NCBI GenBank assembly: GCA_002104935.1
Contig: MCGT01000010.1
Location: 62,001 to 126,000, forward strand
Length of the DNA stretch: 64,000 nt
Direction: 5' to 3'
Origin: Hesseltinella vesiculosa
Lineage: Eukaryota > Mucoromycota > Mucoromycetes > Mucorales > Cunninghamellaceae
The notes under the pieces are model-generated. The model made no database searches. It worked only from the letters and a program-made list of their open reading frames with translations, and was not told the origin of the DNA. The translations under genes were made by a program, and so were the position numbers. Below are positions 12,232 to 24,405 of this stretch, one piece after another (positions within the stretch are counted from its first letter, which is position 1; every line of letters begins with the position of its first letter).

Positions 12232-13043
12232 TCAAAAAAACCATTCCCTTGTCACTCTGTTGAGCCACTCACGTTTCAACGATCTGTTTTTTGTGTCATC
12301 TAAAAAGTTTACTTGCGTGATTTTGCCATCCCGTTTTACCACTGTTTTCCATTGTCCCACTTTGGTACCAATGACACCATAACGAAACATTGGGCTTTTA
12401 TGATTGAACGAGTCGGTTGAATCGCCAAAGTCGAATGGCAAGGTCCACTGTTGTGATGGATTTTGGAACGCCCAGCCAATCATGTGCTGGATACATGTGT
12501 TGGAGACAGTCGTGCAGAGGCTTCCATGCCGGGCCATCTACTTCATAACAAGGTGCTGCAGGAAGGTTCGGAATATCGGGTTTCATCAGTATCACGCATT
12601 GATAATCGCCCAAGGCCATTGGCGGTGTAAACTTTTTCTTGTCTTCCAGAAGCATCGTCATCAGCAACTGTTGCACATGCTCCGTCATGCCTTCAGCATA
12701 TTGCCCTTGCCCTTGAAACATTTTCCGAGGCTCTAACCAAATCAACCATGAGTCTTTCCCGTCACTGTTCCTTGGCCTTACTCTTTTCCACTATGCTCAA
12801 GATAGACTTGTCCAGTAATGCATAGTAGCCATGTCCCTTTCGATCATGTCGATTGGTATGATCCACCGTCGGATATGCCCAGGCTACGCTTGTCTTTGGG
12901 TCCAGCCCCAGCTCAAACCGTACCAGGAAATCTACACAGCAAAAATAATAATAATAATAAGACTTCATTTCTCCATGGATCACCTTACCGGAAGGGTATC
13001 GTTTTCTAGTAATGCAACACATTCGCTCTGTTGAATGGATCAT
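12232..13043 (-). pseudogene. Frameshifted unknown gene
   Basis: A first exon opens with ATG at 13043 and splices cleanly (donor GTAAGG, acceptor TGTGTAG, about 50 bp intron) to a second exon containing RFELGLDPKTSVAWAYPTV. The frame then closes near 12776. Coherent coding continues in a different frame (DSWLIWLEPRKMF onward), closes again near 12400, and resumes in a third frame to 12232 (SPMFRYGVIGTKVGQWKTV). At least two frame breaks with no plausible introns indicate a decayed gene, unless there are assembly errors. I do not recognise the protein; it has no visible membrane segment or motif. Confidence 0.5.
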
Positions 13044-13088
13044 GGCAACTGGACAAAGTCAACGTCAGTAAAGGTCAGTAAAGTAAGA

Positions 13089-13268
13089 TCAGCGTATTTT
13101 TTTTTTAGCTTTACAGATTGGATCAGCTGCCTGCTTGACATAAGGATGATCAGGATCTTGCTTTTCTAAATTTAAAAGATATTGCTTGGTCGGCTTTGGC
13201 ACAATGGTAGGAGGATGTTTCTTCCAAGCATGGCGCAATTGCTGAATCTGTCGTTCAAAATGGGCCAT
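13089..13268 (-). CDS. Small basic protein, 59 residues, unrecognised
   Basis: Single open frame from ATG 13268 to TGA at 13089. It is rich in Lys, His, Pro and Gln (LRHAWKKHPPTIVPKPTKQY), ends in a lysine run, and has no membrane segment. It lies on the same strand as GPI10, starting only about 70 bp after that gene's stop, and an AG directly upstream of its ATG means it could instead be a last exon of a longer transcript. Composition would suit a small ribosomal or mitochondrial ribosomal subunit, but I cannot identify the family. Confidence 0.4.
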   Translation of the reverse strand: MAHFERQIQQLRHAWKKHPPTIVPKPTKQYLLNLEKQDPDHPYVKQAADPICKAKKKIR

Positions 13269-13338
13269 GCGTTCTTGTAAAAAAATAAAAAAATAAAAAA
13301 AAGGAGCTGCTATTTTATTCATTTTTTTGGATTCCAGC

Positions 13339-15158
13339 TCATTGCTCAAGAGCAATCTTCTGAAAGACAACAACATCGCCTTGACGACGATGATCCCAAT
13401 GACCATGACTATTAAAAAAACGCTTGATTTCAGCATAGCCTTGCTGCTCTGCCAGCCATTGAACAGTCACAGGTTGAGTCTGCAAGAAGTCGTCAAACAC
13501 GACCAAGTAATCGGGCCATGCATACGGCAAATGTTGCACAAAAGCCAGGGGGTCTGCATAAAATGCATCGGCTTGATCCGTGTAGGTCGACATGTCTTGA
13601 CCATCTAATGGAGGCTCACAGGTCAAGAACCACAGATTTGTTTCGGCCGATCGAGGAGGGTGCAAGGAAGAGTACCATGGTGTCGAGTGGCAGGGCATCA
13701 AAAAGCCAGCCGAAAACTCCTTCTCTCCTAGCCAGGCCATCACATCCACCACACCACGTTGATGCCACAGACAAAGATACAACCCAAGGGCCAACTGGCT
13801 GACACCGATAAACACAACAGCCCACCACCGCCACGACGTCTTGAACGTCAAGGACACGCCGTAGGCAGCAAAGATCAGCAACAGTGGAAAAATGGGGTAT
13901 AAAAACCGGAACTCCTTGTGCGACAGTACACTGTACACAACCACCACCCAAACAACCAATCCATACAAAGAACGCGTCTGCTGTCGTGGCCACGAACGCC
14001 ACATCCCAATCAAAGTCCAGGGCAGCAACGTTGTTAGCATAAACGGAAGACCTTGCGTCACATACCAATGGATCGGATGTGCACCGTAAAACACAGCAAT
14101 CGACTGAAACACGTTGGTTTTTAAAAATGTCCATGGAACAAACACTGGCGCCTGCCACCACACTGACTGTTCTTGAAAGAGCCAGCTGTCCAACAAACTA
14201 TTCGCCATCAGCATCGATGGACTTTTTGAAGGAAAAAAAAAAAAAAGGAGGAGTGAGTGAGTGACGTCCTGATGGCTTTCAACGATCATACACAATGACA
14301 AGGGCGTTCGCCAACACAAGCCCACGGTATTTCGGAGCCACTCTGTACAACAATTGTAGCCCCAAATAAACCCAAATAATGGCATTGGTAGGACGAGCAA
14401 CACAAGCCAACGATGCCCAAAATAGACTCTGGCGATATTTCCTGAAAAACAAATGAGCAAAATAATAAAAAACGATCGCCCCACCCCTTATTTTGCACTT
14501 ACGTCAGCTTAGAAGGAAAGTCCAAAGAGTCAATATCCGGCCATGGCCAATCATTCATTGCCAAGATGGTCAACGTTGTCTCCAGTGTGTTGGATAAAGT
14601 GCGTGCTGCCATCAAAAAATGGAACGCAGAGGTCAATGTCACAAAGAGCTGAGGGAATTAAAAAAGTGAGCTCCAGGATTTTTTTTTCCCGTAGGTCTTC
14701 CCACTTGCAATGAAAGGCGCAATGTCATTGCCATAAAATTTCTTTGCCAAACGATAGGTAGCAAGATCACCAAATGACGAAATCGTTGCTTGCAATAACT
14801 TTGGACCAAGCACCTTTATTAAAAAAAATAATAATAAGAATGTGGATCCACTGAACGGCACCATTACGTAGGCTGAAGCCGTATGGATCTGGCAAACATC
14901 CAAGATCTTGTACAAACCAGCAAACAGCAGAGGATGAAAATAGCTTCGTATCCTTTGCTCCCATTCCCAGGACACGTAACCTTGGCCAAACACAAGACGA
15001 TGAGCAATTTCGGGACCCTGCCAATACTCATCAGGGTTGTCATAGGTCCTTGTCATGTAGGCATTCCACCATCGAAACGCCAGGCAGATAAAAAGAATAA
15101 ATCTTCGTGATCCCTGTGTCGATTCTAACCGCGTTGACGTGTTACTAACCATTGTCAT
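13339..15158 (-). CDS. GPI10: GPI mannosyltransferase 3 (PIG-B/Gpi10)
   Basis: Adds the third mannose to the glycosylphosphatidylinositol anchor in the ER lumen, using dolichol-phosphate-mannose (family knowledge, GT22). The N-terminus carries the GT22 signature NPDEYWQGPEIAHRLVFGQG and WEWEQRIRSYFHPLLFAGLY. Further exons give a chain of hydrophobic helices, and the conserved luminal segment FYGAHPIHWYVTQGLP followed by SHKEFRFLYPIFPLLL is present near 14030 and 13900. Exon 1 is 15158..14868; at least three more introns follow, and the last large exon runs to the stop at 13339. The start could alternatively be the ATG at 15152. Short C-terminal segments are soluble. Assignment to Gpi10 rather than Smp3 or Alg9 rests on overall resemblance to PIG-B. 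Confidence 0.88.
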
Positions 15159-15391
15159 CACGAAAAAAGGAGTGAAAAAGCAAAACCGCTTTTCGTGTGC
15201 AAAACTCGGACACTTTGGCTGAGATTTCCGCTGTGTTTTGAAGAGCCCCTCCCCCGAGCGTCCTTGTTGAATCTTCCACTAGAACATGTTGCAAGTTGAA
15301 GCGTTTTGAAAATCATTTTCTTTTCTTTGCTTTTTTTTTATTGAACTGGGGTTTCCAACAGTTGCACCGTGAATGTTATTAGTATGTATCA

Positions 15392-15600
15392 GGTCGCCGA
15401 TGGGAGGGTCAAAAAAGAAATGAAAAAGTTGGCTGGGAGATCTCCACCAATCGACCTGATTTTATCCCCATCATCATCATTCATATACTTTCCATAATAC
15501 TTTTCACATTGATCCAGTCAGTCTAAAAGTGCTGTGCAGCATTTGAAGAAAAGACCAATTTCAACCCCCACAGCGTACCTGCGAATCCTAGCAATCAGAG
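15392..15600 (-). repeat. Dispersed repeat family, copy 3 (partial)
   Basis: On the minus strand: GCTGCACAGCACTTTTAGAC, then AAAATCAGGTCGATTGGTGG, then a short segment ending in CCAGCCAACTTTTTCA. The distal GGGGACCCCCAGG part is missing, so this copy is truncated. Confidence 0.6.
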
Positions 15601-15881
15601 AATACTACCCTTGATATTAAACAGCCTTCCGATGCCGCCCCTCCTCAGCTTCGCTGCGCCCAAACGCCAACCAGCAGCCATCTTTTGAACTTTTTTTGGT
15701 ACCTGCGAGAAAAACAAAACTACAAAAGAAGGTTGCTATGACAACCGGCAATCTATTTTGGAACCCGAGTCGGAAGCCCTATGACAACGAGCAGCTAAAA
15801 AAAAAAAAACACGCGTCCCTTTTATTTTTCATCATAAACTTCAACAACATTGCACGGTTATGCGTAGTTCCTTTTGTATTT

Positions 15882-17133
15882 CTAGTAGGTATACACGCCA
15901 CGACCGTTCTTTTTACCATGCCAGCCAGCATCAACATACTTTTGCAACAGGACACAGGGACGGTACTTGGAGTCACCGGTGTTTTCGTACAACACTTTCA
16001 TGATGGCCAAACAAGTGTCCAGGCCGATGAAATCGGCCAAAACCAAAGGACCCATGGGCATGTTCGTGCCCAATTTCATGGTAGTATCAATATCTTCAGC
16101 TGTAGCAAATTGCCCCTCTAAAACCATGAAGGCTTCGTTGATATAGGGCATCAACAAACGGTTGGCTACGAAACCGGGGATATCAGTGACTTGCGTGCAT
16201 GTCTTGCCCATAGCAGTGGCCAAAGCCTTGGTTTCCTGCAACACTTTGTTGTCCGTGGCCAAACCGGGAATCACTTCCACCAACTTCATCACTGGCACAG
16301 GGTTCATAAAATGCATACCAATAACCTGTTGGCAAGAAATTATCAGCGTGGCTCAATGCCCTTTTTTTTGGGAAGGGGAAGGGTTCCCTGTTTTTCGATC
16401 AACAGCCTTCTTCTCCTTCTCTGCAACAAGGGAATTACCTTTTCGGGCCGGCTCGTAGCAGCAGCGATCTTGGTGATGCTGATACTGCTGGTGTTGGTGG
16501 CAAGGATAGCCTCGGCATGGCAGATCTTGTCCAAGTCGCGGAAAATGGCCTTTTTGATATCCAGGTTTTCCGACGCAGCTTCAATCACCACGTCGGTTTG
16601 GGCAAGGCCATCCATGTGGTTCGTCGTGGTGATCAATTCTCGCACCTTGTTGGCATGTTCAGCAGTGATTTTGTTCTTGGCCACATCTTTTTCCAACAAC
16701 TTGTCTTTATAGAATGAACGCGTTAATAACCTTCATTGTAAGGTGGCTGTTTCTTGTTATTACTCATGAAAGCAATACCACGGTCGGTTTGCTCCTTGCT
16801 AATGTCCATCAAAACCACAGGCAGCTGCGTGACATTGGCTGCAACGTAGGCAATACCCAGGCCCATTTGTCCGGATCCAATCACACCCACTCGCTTGATA
16901 TGATCAATGTTGACCTAAACAGCAGTCATCAATCACAAAGCACATTAGCATTTGCTGACTCTTATCAAGAGTTCGTTTTTTGGTCTCTCTTACCTTTGCC
17001 GATGTAGTCATTGATCGGGTGCTCTACAAAAATAAGACGAATAAAAGTTAAGATCTTTGCAAACGACAGAAACAGAAAGATATACTTGGAATAAGCGCAG
17101 AGTAGCAGGGCGAGAACGCATCAAGAATACCAT
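15882..17133 (-). CDS. Mitochondrial L-3-hydroxyacyl-CoA dehydrogenase
   Basis: NAD-dependent oxidation of 3-hydroxyacyl-CoA (or 3-hydroxybutyryl-CoA) in beta-oxidation. The ATG at 17133 opens a basic, Ser/Arg-rich leader (MVFLMRSRPATLRLFQ) joined across two introns to VNIDHIKRVGVIGSGQMG, where GSGQMG is the Rossmann dinucleotide loop. Downstream are the ATNTSSISIT segment, IGMHFMNPVPVMKLVEVI with the catalytic-His region, DIPGFVANRLLMPYINEA and the C-terminal GRGVYTY. The leader suggests import into mitochondria. Five introns are seen, including a GTAATA..AAAG intron that fuses IAFM to NKLLEKD. The length, about 310 residues, is standard for the short-chain HADH family. The exact chain-length preference cannot be read from the sequence. 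Confidence 0.9.
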
Positions 17134-17580
17134 GTTGATGGGAAATACAGAATGAATATAGCGAAAGGAAGTAAAAATTAAAAAATAAAAATTAGGGACA
17201 GGGAAGCTTGTCACCCGTGAGAAAAGCGGACCTTGAATACTGTAAGACGAGACAGGCTGCCAGCCTGAGGCTTGGAACAGTTTCCTTGGAAATGGCTCAT
17301 GACTTGTATTTTGATCCGCATGTATGAGCGACAGGGAGAGACTCCCATCTGTGTCTCCATGTTTTTCATAGAGGTGAAGAAAGCAGGTCAAGGGGACAGT
17401 GCGAAAAACCTGGCGCAAACTAAAAAAAAAAAGGCCACCAGCATCTCTGCTTTTTATTTTAATGGCAGACTTGGATCGGTATTTTTTTTATTCGTCAACA
17501 GACTTTATATTATGGTATAGCAAGTGAGAAAGAATGTGACCAAAAGCAAAAGTGATGTGTCAGACACCCTGCGACGCTTT

Positions 17581-17962
17581 TTAGCCAGAGCCTTCCCATC
17601 TCACCCGTTCTTTTTCCAAATCTGGAAACTGCTCAACCTTTCCCTGTTCCCAGCATTCTTTCCAGGCTAGGGTGCAGCCCAACACTCGATTATTTTTGCT
17701 GATGTCCGGGTGCAGAGCTGCAGACTATCCTTTTATATATATATATTTGCTACTTTTGTGGGTTGCAGAATTTGATAGATGATTTTGGTCGTCGTTTGAC
17801 CGGAATCTCGATTTTTTTTTTTTGAAGTCGTGAATCAATTTTTTTTGCAGGTAAACATGTAAAGTATTGGAGCTTCTGGACTTTTGACGGGTTGGAGAGC
17901 ACTGGAACTGCTGGACTTTGTGCGATAGTGTGATTGCCATCTGACTTGCATGAATTAGACAT
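17581..17962 (-). CDS. Small two-exon protein, 80 residues, unrecognised
   Basis: Exon 1 17962..17857 and exon 2 17717..17581 join in frame (donor GTTTAC, acceptor CTGCAG) to an 80-residue product ending at TAA 17581-17583. The C-terminal part, NNRVLGCTLAWKECWEQGK, has two cysteines eight residues apart, then an acidic, Trp-containing tail. Such spacing loosely recalls mitochondrial twin-cysteine proteins, but only one pair is present and I make no assignment. Its stop lies about 450 bp upstream of the dehydrogenase start. The coding look of exon 2 is the main evidence; exon 1 is less certain. Confidence 0.4.
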
Positions 17963-20173
17963 GGCTTCGGACCCGTTAGAAATAATTTAACAGCTTTCGA
18001 TTGGCTTGCCAGCCCAAAAAAAAATATCCACGGCTTAAAAACCCCCCCCCTGATTCAAGCCAAAGGATAGTGGATATCCTGTACGACACAGTTTTAAAAT
18101 GTTTATGAATATTACGAATCGACTAAAAAGAAAATAAAACGCCAAGCATTTCTGTTATCCCCAGGCGCTGTACGGAGGTTGAATCTGGCCACCCACCATT
18201 TTTTTTTTTCAATTTGAGAAAAAAAACATTTACCACAGAGGTCTTTTGAGTGATCGCATTGATCTGACATTTTGTAACAATGCATAAATGCATCAATAAT
18301 GATGGCGCTGAAAAAATCAGGTTGATTAGTGAAGGTTGCCCAGCCAGTTTTAGATCACCTTCGCGTTGACACCTTCGGTTCCCCAGATAAAAAAAAATGA
18401 AAAATCGTCCATTTTCGCCAGGGGGACCCCAGGCGATCTGATCAATAAATCATTGTGCAAAATTTCTGTAAATAGATTCACCCCATATCTTGCATACCAA
18501 TATAAAATCATCCGGAATCACTAGGTCGATGGCTACCGCTGCATATGTTGTATAACCTAGGATGGCCATCAGTCCTTCACGGCTTAAATCATGCACCGGT
18601 TTGACCTTTTCTGCATCACCGACGCATAATTTTTTTTTTGGCGTGCATTGATCTTGATCCCATCTTTATATATCCATGGTTACAACCTTGATAGTTTTGA
18701 CAAAGTCCTTAGAACCATATAAATAGAAAAGGAAGAGCAAAAAAAAAAAAACAAAAAAAAAAAAACTGCGCGAAAAAATAGCTAGTGAACGATCATTCAA
18801 GGCTAGAAGAAGCAGACGATGGATGGACCATTGGTTAAAATGAACAAGGTATATGTGCCATCTACCAGATAGATAGAGCCTACTCAATATTTTTGGCTCT
18901 GAGGCTCCATTTTCACCTCTTCGCTCATATCTTAGGTGTGAATACAATTATGGCCACAGTCATAAAAATGAAAGGTGCAAAGAGCTTTTTTTTTGTGGTA
19001 CTGCTTTGCCCACCTTGCCATCCTTACAATGAGCCCGGCTTCACTAAATTCCCAAGATTTGCTACTGCTTACATTTGACGCCGTTTCTGTAAAAGGAAGT
19101 GAGGCTACAAAACCAAGCAACAAGAGACAAAAACCATGAGCCTGTTGAGTTGTCCATTCAACCTTCCTTGGCAGCTGGGAATAATGAAATAAAAGGGATT
19201 GCCTGTGATGATGCCAGAATCCGAGGATATGCAGCTGAACGATCGGGCGTTATCCGAAAATTCCTCTCGGAACGCCAGTACCCCTGCTGTCAACAAGGTC
19301 ATGAACATTTACGAATACTTGACAAGCCTTGCAAGTTCTTTTTTTTTTTTTTATTCAATCAGAAGGTAAGCGGTGATTAAACCGGTTTTCCACCACGCTT
19401 CTTGGCCTGTGGTTGCTACGAATGACCGAAACGGCGTATTCTGACCGAAGCATTGCACCGGTTGCTTCATCTTATGGGGCTTGAATTGCTGTTCACGCAA
19501 CAAAGGACTGGATCGCTCACTGCCCTACTCGGAAGGTCAGCTACCGTTGGTCGCTCAATAACGCCCGACCTTGCCTGCCAGCTCTGTCGCGCCTCAAATT
19601 TGTAAAGGATTGTTGTATTTTGCTTGGTTTATTTGAACTCATGTTTTAATTTAGAGTTTTTCATGTCGATATACTACCAATTAGGCTTGGTTACGGGTGA
19701 CGTTTTTTTTTTTTTTTTTAGTCCTCTGTATTGAGCTGATTGCTTTACCCTACACAGATAGGATCGAAGGGTAAAAAGAAAAAAAAAAAAAGACCAGGCT
19801 CAGTATTCACCGCTGTTTTTCTTCGCTCTTGTTTTTTGCCAACTTGGATTGAGTAGGCTCTCGTACATTTGGATTTGATCGAGAATCCGGTAAAAAAGGG
19901 GACTTTGGTTTCCTTTTTTGGCGTGACACAAAATGGTCAATAACAGGATCACTGTCATTGGCCAGGACGTAATTGTTGTTTGAGTCCCACACAAAAAAAA
20001 AATAAAAAATAGGAGCCACTGCAGGTGTAAAAAAGGGGGCCCTTTTTTTTCCCTTTTATTTCACTACTCCTTTCTTTTTTTCTTTTTTTTTTTTAATCGC
20101 TTGTTTACATCCCTTTTTCTTCATCTCTTTTCCTCTCTCTTATAATATTATTTATCCTATTTAACTTGTCTTT
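17963..20173. other. Intergenic with repeat copy and coding fragments
   Basis: Contains dispersed-repeat copy 4 (separate entry). Around 19190..19330 on the + strand is a coding-like fragment (MMPESEDMQLNDRALSENSS) and on the minus strand 19801..20010 an open frame with SNNNYVLANDSDPVIDHFVS ending in a lysine-rich tail. Neither has a clear start codon or splice partner. A segment near 54300..54390 shares CCCTGCTGTCAA and neighbouring bases with 19280..19320, so part of this may be repeat-derived. Long pyrimidine tracts at 20040..20160 precede the Pumilio gene. Confidence 0.4.
18160..18505 (+). repeat. Dispersed repeat family, copy 4
   Basis: Nearly full-length plus-strand copy: a CCACCCACCATTTTT start, AAAATCAGGTTGATTAGTGA, GGTTGCCCAGCCAG, a GACACCTTCGGTTCCCCAG segment, GGGACCCCAGGCGATCTGAT and a tail matching AAATAGATTCACCCCATAT. 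No coding capacity. Confidence 0.7.
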
Positions 20174-23100
20174 ATGAAAGACCCTAGTCACCACGGTTAC
20201 TCGAGGTAAGCTTGTCAAAGAAACGGGATGGCGTAAAATGAACGGCAAATGAGAAACAAAAACAAAAACAATGAAGAAAAAAACGTGTTTTATTTGAAGA
20301 CATGACTGTCATGGAACAAAGTAGAAGAAATAAAAGGTGACATTTGTTTTATTTTTTATTTTCAATGGACACTAGGGAACTGGATGTCGTACTAGAAGAA
20401 AATAATCTGACAAGCAACATGACCACTGAAGGCAAAAGCTATTTGGACCAAGTGCTAGAGTCATCTTCCCTTGGATTCATGCGTAATTCCAAAGGCATCG
20501 AGTCGCTCCATGGCGGCTATCCAGCACAACAACAACAGCCACTCTCTCTTCCCACCTCACAACCTCGTCGGGCCCGTGCTGGAACAATGCCATCCATGTC
20601 CCTCAACTCCATCTTAACCCCTCCCCTCTTACGCACTGCCACTCATAATCACGCCACAGCTACTCTCCTAGCCAATGTCCCACCTCCCTCCACCTCCTCC
20701 ACCACTGCCCCGTCAACCCAGGCAAATCCGCTGCTACACCATCACCACCCACCACCTGCTCCCTCCACCCGTTACGGCCAAGGTATGATGCCTGTCGGCG
20801 GCGGCCGCCACCGCTCTGGCTCACTCAATTTACCACCGCCTTCCTTGTCTTTTGACTCAAATTTGTTCTGGAACCCCACCACAAATGGTATGTCTCCCCC
20901 CTCGCCTGCCACTGAACAGCTGCTACGTGGCGATGATGACTACTCTATTGCACGCACCATGCGATCCTTGGGTTTAGAAGATGACCCGGCCATCTTGACC
21001 ACCACACCCTTAAACACACAACAGCAACAACCACATCATATGCCTCCGCAACAAATCATCGATATGGATGAAGAAATGATCAATCAGAGCCGTGCCAATT
21101 TGCTCGCTTCTGCCTCCAACACCACAACGCGAAACCGGTCCTATTCTGTCAATGCCACGGTTCGCTACGATCCTCCTGTTGCTGCCGCTCCGCATTTCCC
21201 ATTACGCAGCCGCGCCAATACCGTCACCAAGTCCTCGTTTGGTAGTAATCACTTGCTGCTATTGGATCCATTTGCCTTTGGCCCCTCACCTTCCACATCT
21301 ACTGCCATGCCATCACAACAAGCTCCAGGCACTCGGTCTCGGTCCACCAGCGTGGGCCAATCTGCACACCCCATGGCCAACGGCAACGGCATGCCACCCA
21401 TCCCTCCCACCAATGGTTTGACCTCCTCTTCCGCTTCCTCTTCATCTTCATCCGCCTCGTCACTCTGGCATATGCATCGACCGCTCACTCCTGTCATCGG
21501 TGAAGAAGATGAGCCACCCTATCTCTCTGCTGGCGACTCTGAATTTCTTGCCAATATGGAGCCCGTCAAACAACATGACCATTTGTTCGTCGAGGTAATC
21601 GAAATCACATTGTCATCATTGTAGCTTTAACCACTTTTCTTCCTCCTCTCCAGCCTTACATGTATCTCAGCCATTCTACACCTACAACTATGCGTGCCAT
21701 GGGCCCCAATGGCCAGCCCAGCGCCATGCCTCCTCCCATGCCAGCCTATGTGTCTCGGTCGTTGTGGATCGGCAACATCGACACCTCCATCTCTGTGGAA
21801 TTGCTAACGCAGACCTTTTCTCCTTATGGCCCAATCGAGAGCGTGCGGCTCTTGATGGAGAAGGAATGTGCTTTTGTGAATTATTACCAAGTTGACCATG
21901 CCATCCGCGCCAAAGATGACATTCTGGGCCCCCTTGGTGGCAAGGTTGGCCATTGCATCGTTCGCATTGGGTTTGGCCGTGCCGAACCTTCGCCCATGCC
22001 TCCAACAGCCTCTGTCGGAGCGCCAAATAGCATCACCCCCCCTTCATTACCAGCATCTGCAGCAGCCAAGACCAATGCTGCACCCATCATGCCTACGACG
22101 ATGCAACCTGTATTGATGCCATCCAATTCTATCACCACCATGAACAATACCAATCATTCCTCAGTCATGCCCAATCATCAACTTGCCGTCACCACACCTC
22201 CTCTAACCACTTCCACCCCTGCTTCTGCAACCAACGGCACTAGCAACTACACTTCCTTGGATCAACATTTAACACAGCAAGCCACTCGGGCTTTGTGTAA
22301 GATTTTAATAGCCAGAAAGAAATGAATTAATCACACTCCTTTTTCAAAATTGGCAGGGTTGGGTAATATTACACCAAGCGTGAATTCCACCGTATTGCAA
22401 CGTCTATTTGCAAGTTATGGTACCATTGAATCGGTGCGCATTTTACCGCACAAGTCTTGTGCTTTTATCAACTTTGATTCCATCGACAGTGCAAGCGCGG
22501 CTCAAGACGCATTTGTACGCTTGCATGCCAACACGCCACCTTTCACCAATGTGCGCATCGGCTTTGCCAAGGTTCAGCCTCCTTCTCCTTTGTCCCAGTC
22601 CATCACTCCTCTGTCGACTTCCAATTCGTCTCCTTTGTACGGCACTTCACCCAAACCCGGTCCTTTGGTCACCGCCCCACCCGCAGCTACCGCCACCACC
22701 ACGCACCTTGCCCCGCTCAAGACCTCAACCTCATCCTCAACCCCAACTTCGGCTGGCCTTGTTTCTCATGGCTCTTCTGCCAGACAAGAGCAACTGGATG
22801 CTATGTGGATTCGCATGGACCAGTTGGGCTGTGCTCCCGCTGATGTCAAAATCTTAAAAGGTACAAGGCGATCCTACGAAAGAGCCCCGACGAATGACTC
22901 ATTCATCTTTTTTTTTTTTTTTTTATCGCTGCAGATGTCGGACTTGTGTTTGATTACATGGAGGCGATTCCAACCGTGCCTGAATTCAGCAGCCCGCGCA
23001 AGATGGATACCAGTCGACTGCGGGACATTCGTAAAAAGATGGACAGCCTGCATCCACAACAACACACGCACCACCAGGTCCAATGTGACAAGTTTGCCAT

Positions 23101-24142
23101 GGAATGCATGGATGAAATCGCAGAGATCTGCAGCGATTATTTGGGCAACACTGTCATGCAACGGTTCTTTGACAAATGTTCCGAGGACATGAAGACCACC
23201 ATGCTAGAGAAAATCGCCCCACACATGGCTGCTATTGGTGTCCACAAGAACGGCACGTGGGCTGCTCAGAAAATCATCGACACCTTGAAAACTCCTGCTC
23301 AGGTAACATAAAAAAGAAAAAAAAAAGAATACAGCTGAACCGACCTCGTCTTCCTTTTGTTGCAGTGTGAACTCATTCGCCGTCATGTCAAGAAATATGT
23401 GCCTGCACTAATGCTTGACCAGTTTGGCAATTATGTTGTGCAATGCTGTCTTAAGCTCGGGGAGAGCGACAGTCAATTCTTGTTTGATGCCATGGTCGAC
23501 AATTGTGTCAAGATTGCCCAGAGCCGCTTCGGTGCTCGCGCCATGCGCGGCATTCTGGAAAATCCCTACACCACAGCTCGACAACAGGCTATGGTTGCGT
23601 CCTGTCTCGTTCAACATTCTGTGTTTTTGTCTACCAATGCCAATGGTACATTGCTGCTTGGTTGGCTGGTCGATACCTACAGCGCCAAGTCACCCTCGAC
23701 ACCCACCTCCGCCAAATGCCCAAAGACCATCATGCGCTTGCTCGCCTCGCAACTGGTGCCAACATTGCCATCCGTTGCTCTGCACAAATTAGGGTCACAA
23801 GTCATCCTGAAGCTTGTCAATCAATCCCAGGACAAGGAAGCCCAGGACATCATTCTCAGCAGCCTCGTCACCGACACCACCTTGCACTCCCTTTTAGTTC
23901 CTGAGGCTGCATCACCCAATGCTTCCCATCCATCGGCCCAGCAGCAACAACCCGCCTACGGTCATCGTGGCGTCCAATTTTTCCAAAAAGTGATTTACAG
24001 CACTCACCTTTCACAAGCTGAGCAACAAGTGCTTTGCGCCCGGGCTCAATCCATCCTCACCGGAAATCCCCTTGTCGTTGATCAGCCCAGTCCGGTCCAC
24101 AAGGCATTTTTAGACGAACTCAACCTGATGGTCAATGCTTAA
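20174..24142 (+). CDS. RRM plus Pumilio-repeat RNA-binding protein (Jsn1/Puf2-like)
   Basis: Post-transcriptional regulator expected to bind 3' UTRs of target mRNAs. Exons 20174..20205, 20376..21594, 21654..22296, 22357..22860, 22935..23302 and 23366..24142 join in frame to about 1180 residues. A long Ser/Pro/Gln-rich N-terminus contains RRARAGTMPSMSLNSIL-type basic/serine motifs. Two RRMs follow (SLWIGNIDTSISVELLTQTF and LGNITPSVNSTVLQRLF), and a Pumilio homology domain fills the C-terminus, with repeats such as DYLGNTVMQRFF, HKNGTWAAQKII and DQFGNYVVQCCL. RRM plus PUF is the Jsn1/Puf2 architecture of fungi. The 11-residue first exon (MKDPSHHGYSR) is inferred from a good GTAAGC donor; the alternative start is ATG 20365 (MDTRELDV). 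The gene converges on the pinin-like gene. Confidence 0.9.
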
Positions 24143-24405
24143 TTTTCCCCTTTTCATCCTTTTCTTTATTTACAATTGCTTGAAGCTTGCTTGTACATTA
24201 CATGCCTCCTTATTTTTGTTTTTTCCACGTTTTGCTTGCACTGTATCTATACCTATTTTGCCTTTTTTTTTATTTTTTTTATTTTTTTTTTTGGTTGCAT
24301 ACTCTTTGACATTTTTCTCTCTTTTTACGACACAAAAACAGATTTTTCCTGAATTATATATAAACTCGATACTTTTTTTTTTAAAAATGATACTGTATCT
24401 GTGCT

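Noticed and set aside
18666..19078. Hydrophobic short ORFs on both strands.
   Set aside because: Composition is driven by poly-A/T; no conserved motif, splice partner or start context.
20344..20364. In-frame upstream codons (start at 20344) as Pumilio protein start.
   Set aside because: They precede the clear ATG 20365 and are removed by the likely 20206..20375 intron.
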